From: QQUD01 sp039029915
GTDB taxonomy: Bacteria; Chloroflexota; Anaerolineae; Promineifilales; Promineifilaceae
Length of the DNA: 5,229 bases
NCBI GenBank assembly: GCA_039029915.1
Contig: JBCCFD010000517.1
Span: 1 to 5,229, forward strand
Reading direction: 5' to 3'
Part shown: positions 5,217 through 5,229 of the stretch, piece by piece
Layout: every line of letters starts with the position of its first letter
How positions within the stretch are numbered: position 1 is the first letter of the stretch
Made by a program: the position numbers and the translations under genes
The notes under the pieces: generated by a model
Seen by the model: the letters and a program-made list of their open reading frames with translations, nothing else
Told to the model about the DNA's origin: nothing
Databases searched by the model: none

Positions 5217-5229
5217 GGGTGAAAATAAC

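Overview
The window holds four protein genes, all on the minus strand, and one long non-coding gap. The codon use is bacterial, Shine-Dalgarno sites are clear, and base composition is moderate (roughly mid-40s percent GC by eye). Two of the proteins resemble the slr1658/slr1659 regulator families known from cyanobacteria. The histidine phosphatase ends in an HxRxDHL-type tail that I associate with Chloroflexota. The cyanobacterial HIP1 octamer GCGATCGC is absent. A cyanobacterium or a Chloroflexota-like bacterium are both possible, and the sequence does not settle it.

Layout, read in the direction of transcription (right to left). At 5126-4485 is a complete histidine-phosphatase (phosphoglycerate-mutase-like) gene. 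Its upstream region at 5127-5229 carries a strong-looking promoter pointing right, out of the window, with two palindromes. From 4484 to 3683 is an 802-bp stretch with no convincing gene. It contains a 151-bp MITE-like element (4273-4423) with perfect 18-bp terminal inverted repeats and a 9-bp target duplication, apparently dropped into the loop of an older inverted repeat (4249-4261 / 4449-4461). It also contains two further hairpin-forming segments (3798-3830 and 3929-3983).

From 3682 to the left edge is a tight three-gene operon: a 168-aa GHKL/anti-sigma-kinase-like protein; 2 bp later, a 390-aa fusion of a STAS-like (slr1659-type) domain to a SAM-dependent methyltransferase; and 43 bp later, a membrane sensor (double-Cache, HAMP, coiled coil, SpoIIE-type PP2C phosphatase) cut off by the window edge after 652 residues. 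Kinase, STAS antagonist and PP2C phosphatase are the three parts of a partner-switching circuit of the RsbW/RsbV/RsbU or SiaB/SiaC/SiaA type. Here the antagonist is physically joined to an enzyme, so I infer that an extracellular signal sensed by the phosphatase controls a methyltransferase directly rather than a sigma factor. The usual phosphoacceptor Ser of the STAS domain is Ala, and the Mg-binding Asn of the kinase N-box is Thr. The switch may therefore work without the standard Ser phosphorylation.

At DNA level, the palindrome AACGGCCGTT occurs three times, plus a fourth partial copy. The copies lie in three different genes and different reading frames, which suggests a highly iterated palindrome in this genome.
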